From Candidatus Rifleibacteriota bacterium (GTDB taxonomy: Bacteria; Vulcanimicrobiota; Xenobia; Xenobiales; Xenobiaceae), in the NCBI GenBank assembly GCA_900772775.1, contig CAAGRW010000088.1, forward strand, positions 1 through 6,876: 6,876 bases of DNA, read 5' to 3'. Positions 6,608 through 6,876 of this stretch are shown here, one piece after another (position 1 is the stretch's first letter; the number at the start of each line of letters is the position of its first letter). The notes beneath the pieces were generated by a model. That model had not been told where the DNA came from. It saw only the letters and a list, made by a program, of their open reading frames with translations, and did not search any database. The translations under genes and the position numbers were made by a program.

Positions 6608-6876
6608 ATGAATTTACAAGCCTTATTTAATTTAAAAGAGCAACTTGATCGCATAGCTATAGCAGGTACCTCTTTATTAGAAAATGACTTTCGCTTGCAA
6701 AGAAATTTAGAAGCTCTAGCTCCCCTAGCGGCAGCTAGTTCTGTTTTTGCCAAAATTACTGAAGGCGTCCAAAAGTTATTGAAGGCTCCGCAAGAAACTC
6801 GCAATTTTATTTTATTAGACGTACTAGCTTTAGTTGATGCCGTAGTTTATACCCAAGGCAGCTTTGGCTGTGCCGG
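6608..6876 (+). CDS. Partial CDS, probable HEAT-repeat-type operon partner
   Basis: An ATG at 6608, 17 bases after the SWIM stop, opens a frame that stays open for 89 codons and two bases to the window end, so only the N-terminus is visible. The opposite-strand frame here is a shadow. The product begins MNLQALFNLKEQLDRIAIAG and continues through helical segments such as RLQRNLEALAPLAAAS (about 31-46), VFAKITEGVQKLL and LLDVLALVDAVVYTQGSFG. The amphipathic, Leu/Ala-rich helices fit an alpha-solenoid. From memory, SWIM genes in some Bacillota are followed by a HEAT-repeat protein with a similar IAG...RL...YTQG opening. No HEAT unit can be proved from this fragment. The ribosome site is poor (GAGAG at 6592-6596, before a run of A). 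Co-transcription with the upstream four genes is likely. A scaffold role is a guess. Confidence 0.7.
   Translation, partial: MNLQALFNLKEQLDRIAIAGTSLLENDFRLQRNLEALAPLAAASSVFAKITEGVQKLLKAPQETRNFILLDVLALVDAVVYTQGSFGCA

Noticed and set aside
6556..6804. Minus-strand frame opposite the last gene
   Set aside because: The plus-strand frame from 6608 fits the operon direction and spacing and gives a coherent helical protein, so the minus frame is a shadow.
1..6876. CRISPR array, tRNA/rRNA genes, transposase or integrase
   Set aside because: No regularly spaced repeats, no tRNA- or rRNA-like segments and no transposase or recombinase motifs were found by reading both strands.

Overview
The window is moderately AT-rich bacterial DNA (A/T-leaning codon choice, TTA/TTG leucines, TAA/TAG stops, standard code). 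It is dominated by one tightly packed plus-strand operon running from 597 past the right edge. The gene set matches the uncharacterised Escherichia coli yehL-yehM-yehP-yehQ series: a MoxR-type AAA+ ATPase, a DUF5682 protein, a von Willebrand factor A (VWA) protein with an intact metal site, and a SWIM zinc-finger protein. A fifth gene, probably a HEAT-repeat-type partner, starts at 6608 and is cut by the window end. The phylum cannot be fixed from the sequence. Ribosome binding sites are weak and the relic at the left edge looks Bacillota-like, but that relic may not belong to the same genome segment.

Layout. Positions 1-~95 are the reverse-strand remnant of a sensor histidine kinase (ATP-lid and G2-box region of the HATPase domain), cut off abruptly. 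From ~83/96 to 463 there is a plus-strand reading frame with no start codon, the 3' end of an unrecognised protein. Next come an A/T-rich gap with an imperfect direct repeat (461-477 and 510-528) and a strong intrinsic terminator (495-547) that insulates the operon from upstream. The operon follows: ATPase 597-1685, DUF5682 protein 1689-3956, VWA protein 3972-5144 (a TTG start at 3960 is possible), SWIM protein 5154-6590 and a partial gene 6608-6876. Gaps between genes are 3, 15, 9 and 17 bases, so co-transcription is very likely.

How the genes may work together. MoxR ATPases usually pair with a VWA protein (RavA-ViaA, CbbQ-CbbO, NorQ-NorD, BchI-BchD); the ATPase hexamer remodels a client that the VWA metal site helps to dock. 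Here that pair is encoded with a DUF5682 protein, which carries spaced His/Glu motifs suggestive of a metal-dependent hydrolase or of the client itself, and with a SWIM protein likely to bind nucleic acid or protein. No biochemical role is established for this operon type as far as I know. A stress, conflict or defence role is a plausible inference, not something the sequence proves. No RNA genes, CRISPR arrays, transposases or integrases were seen.
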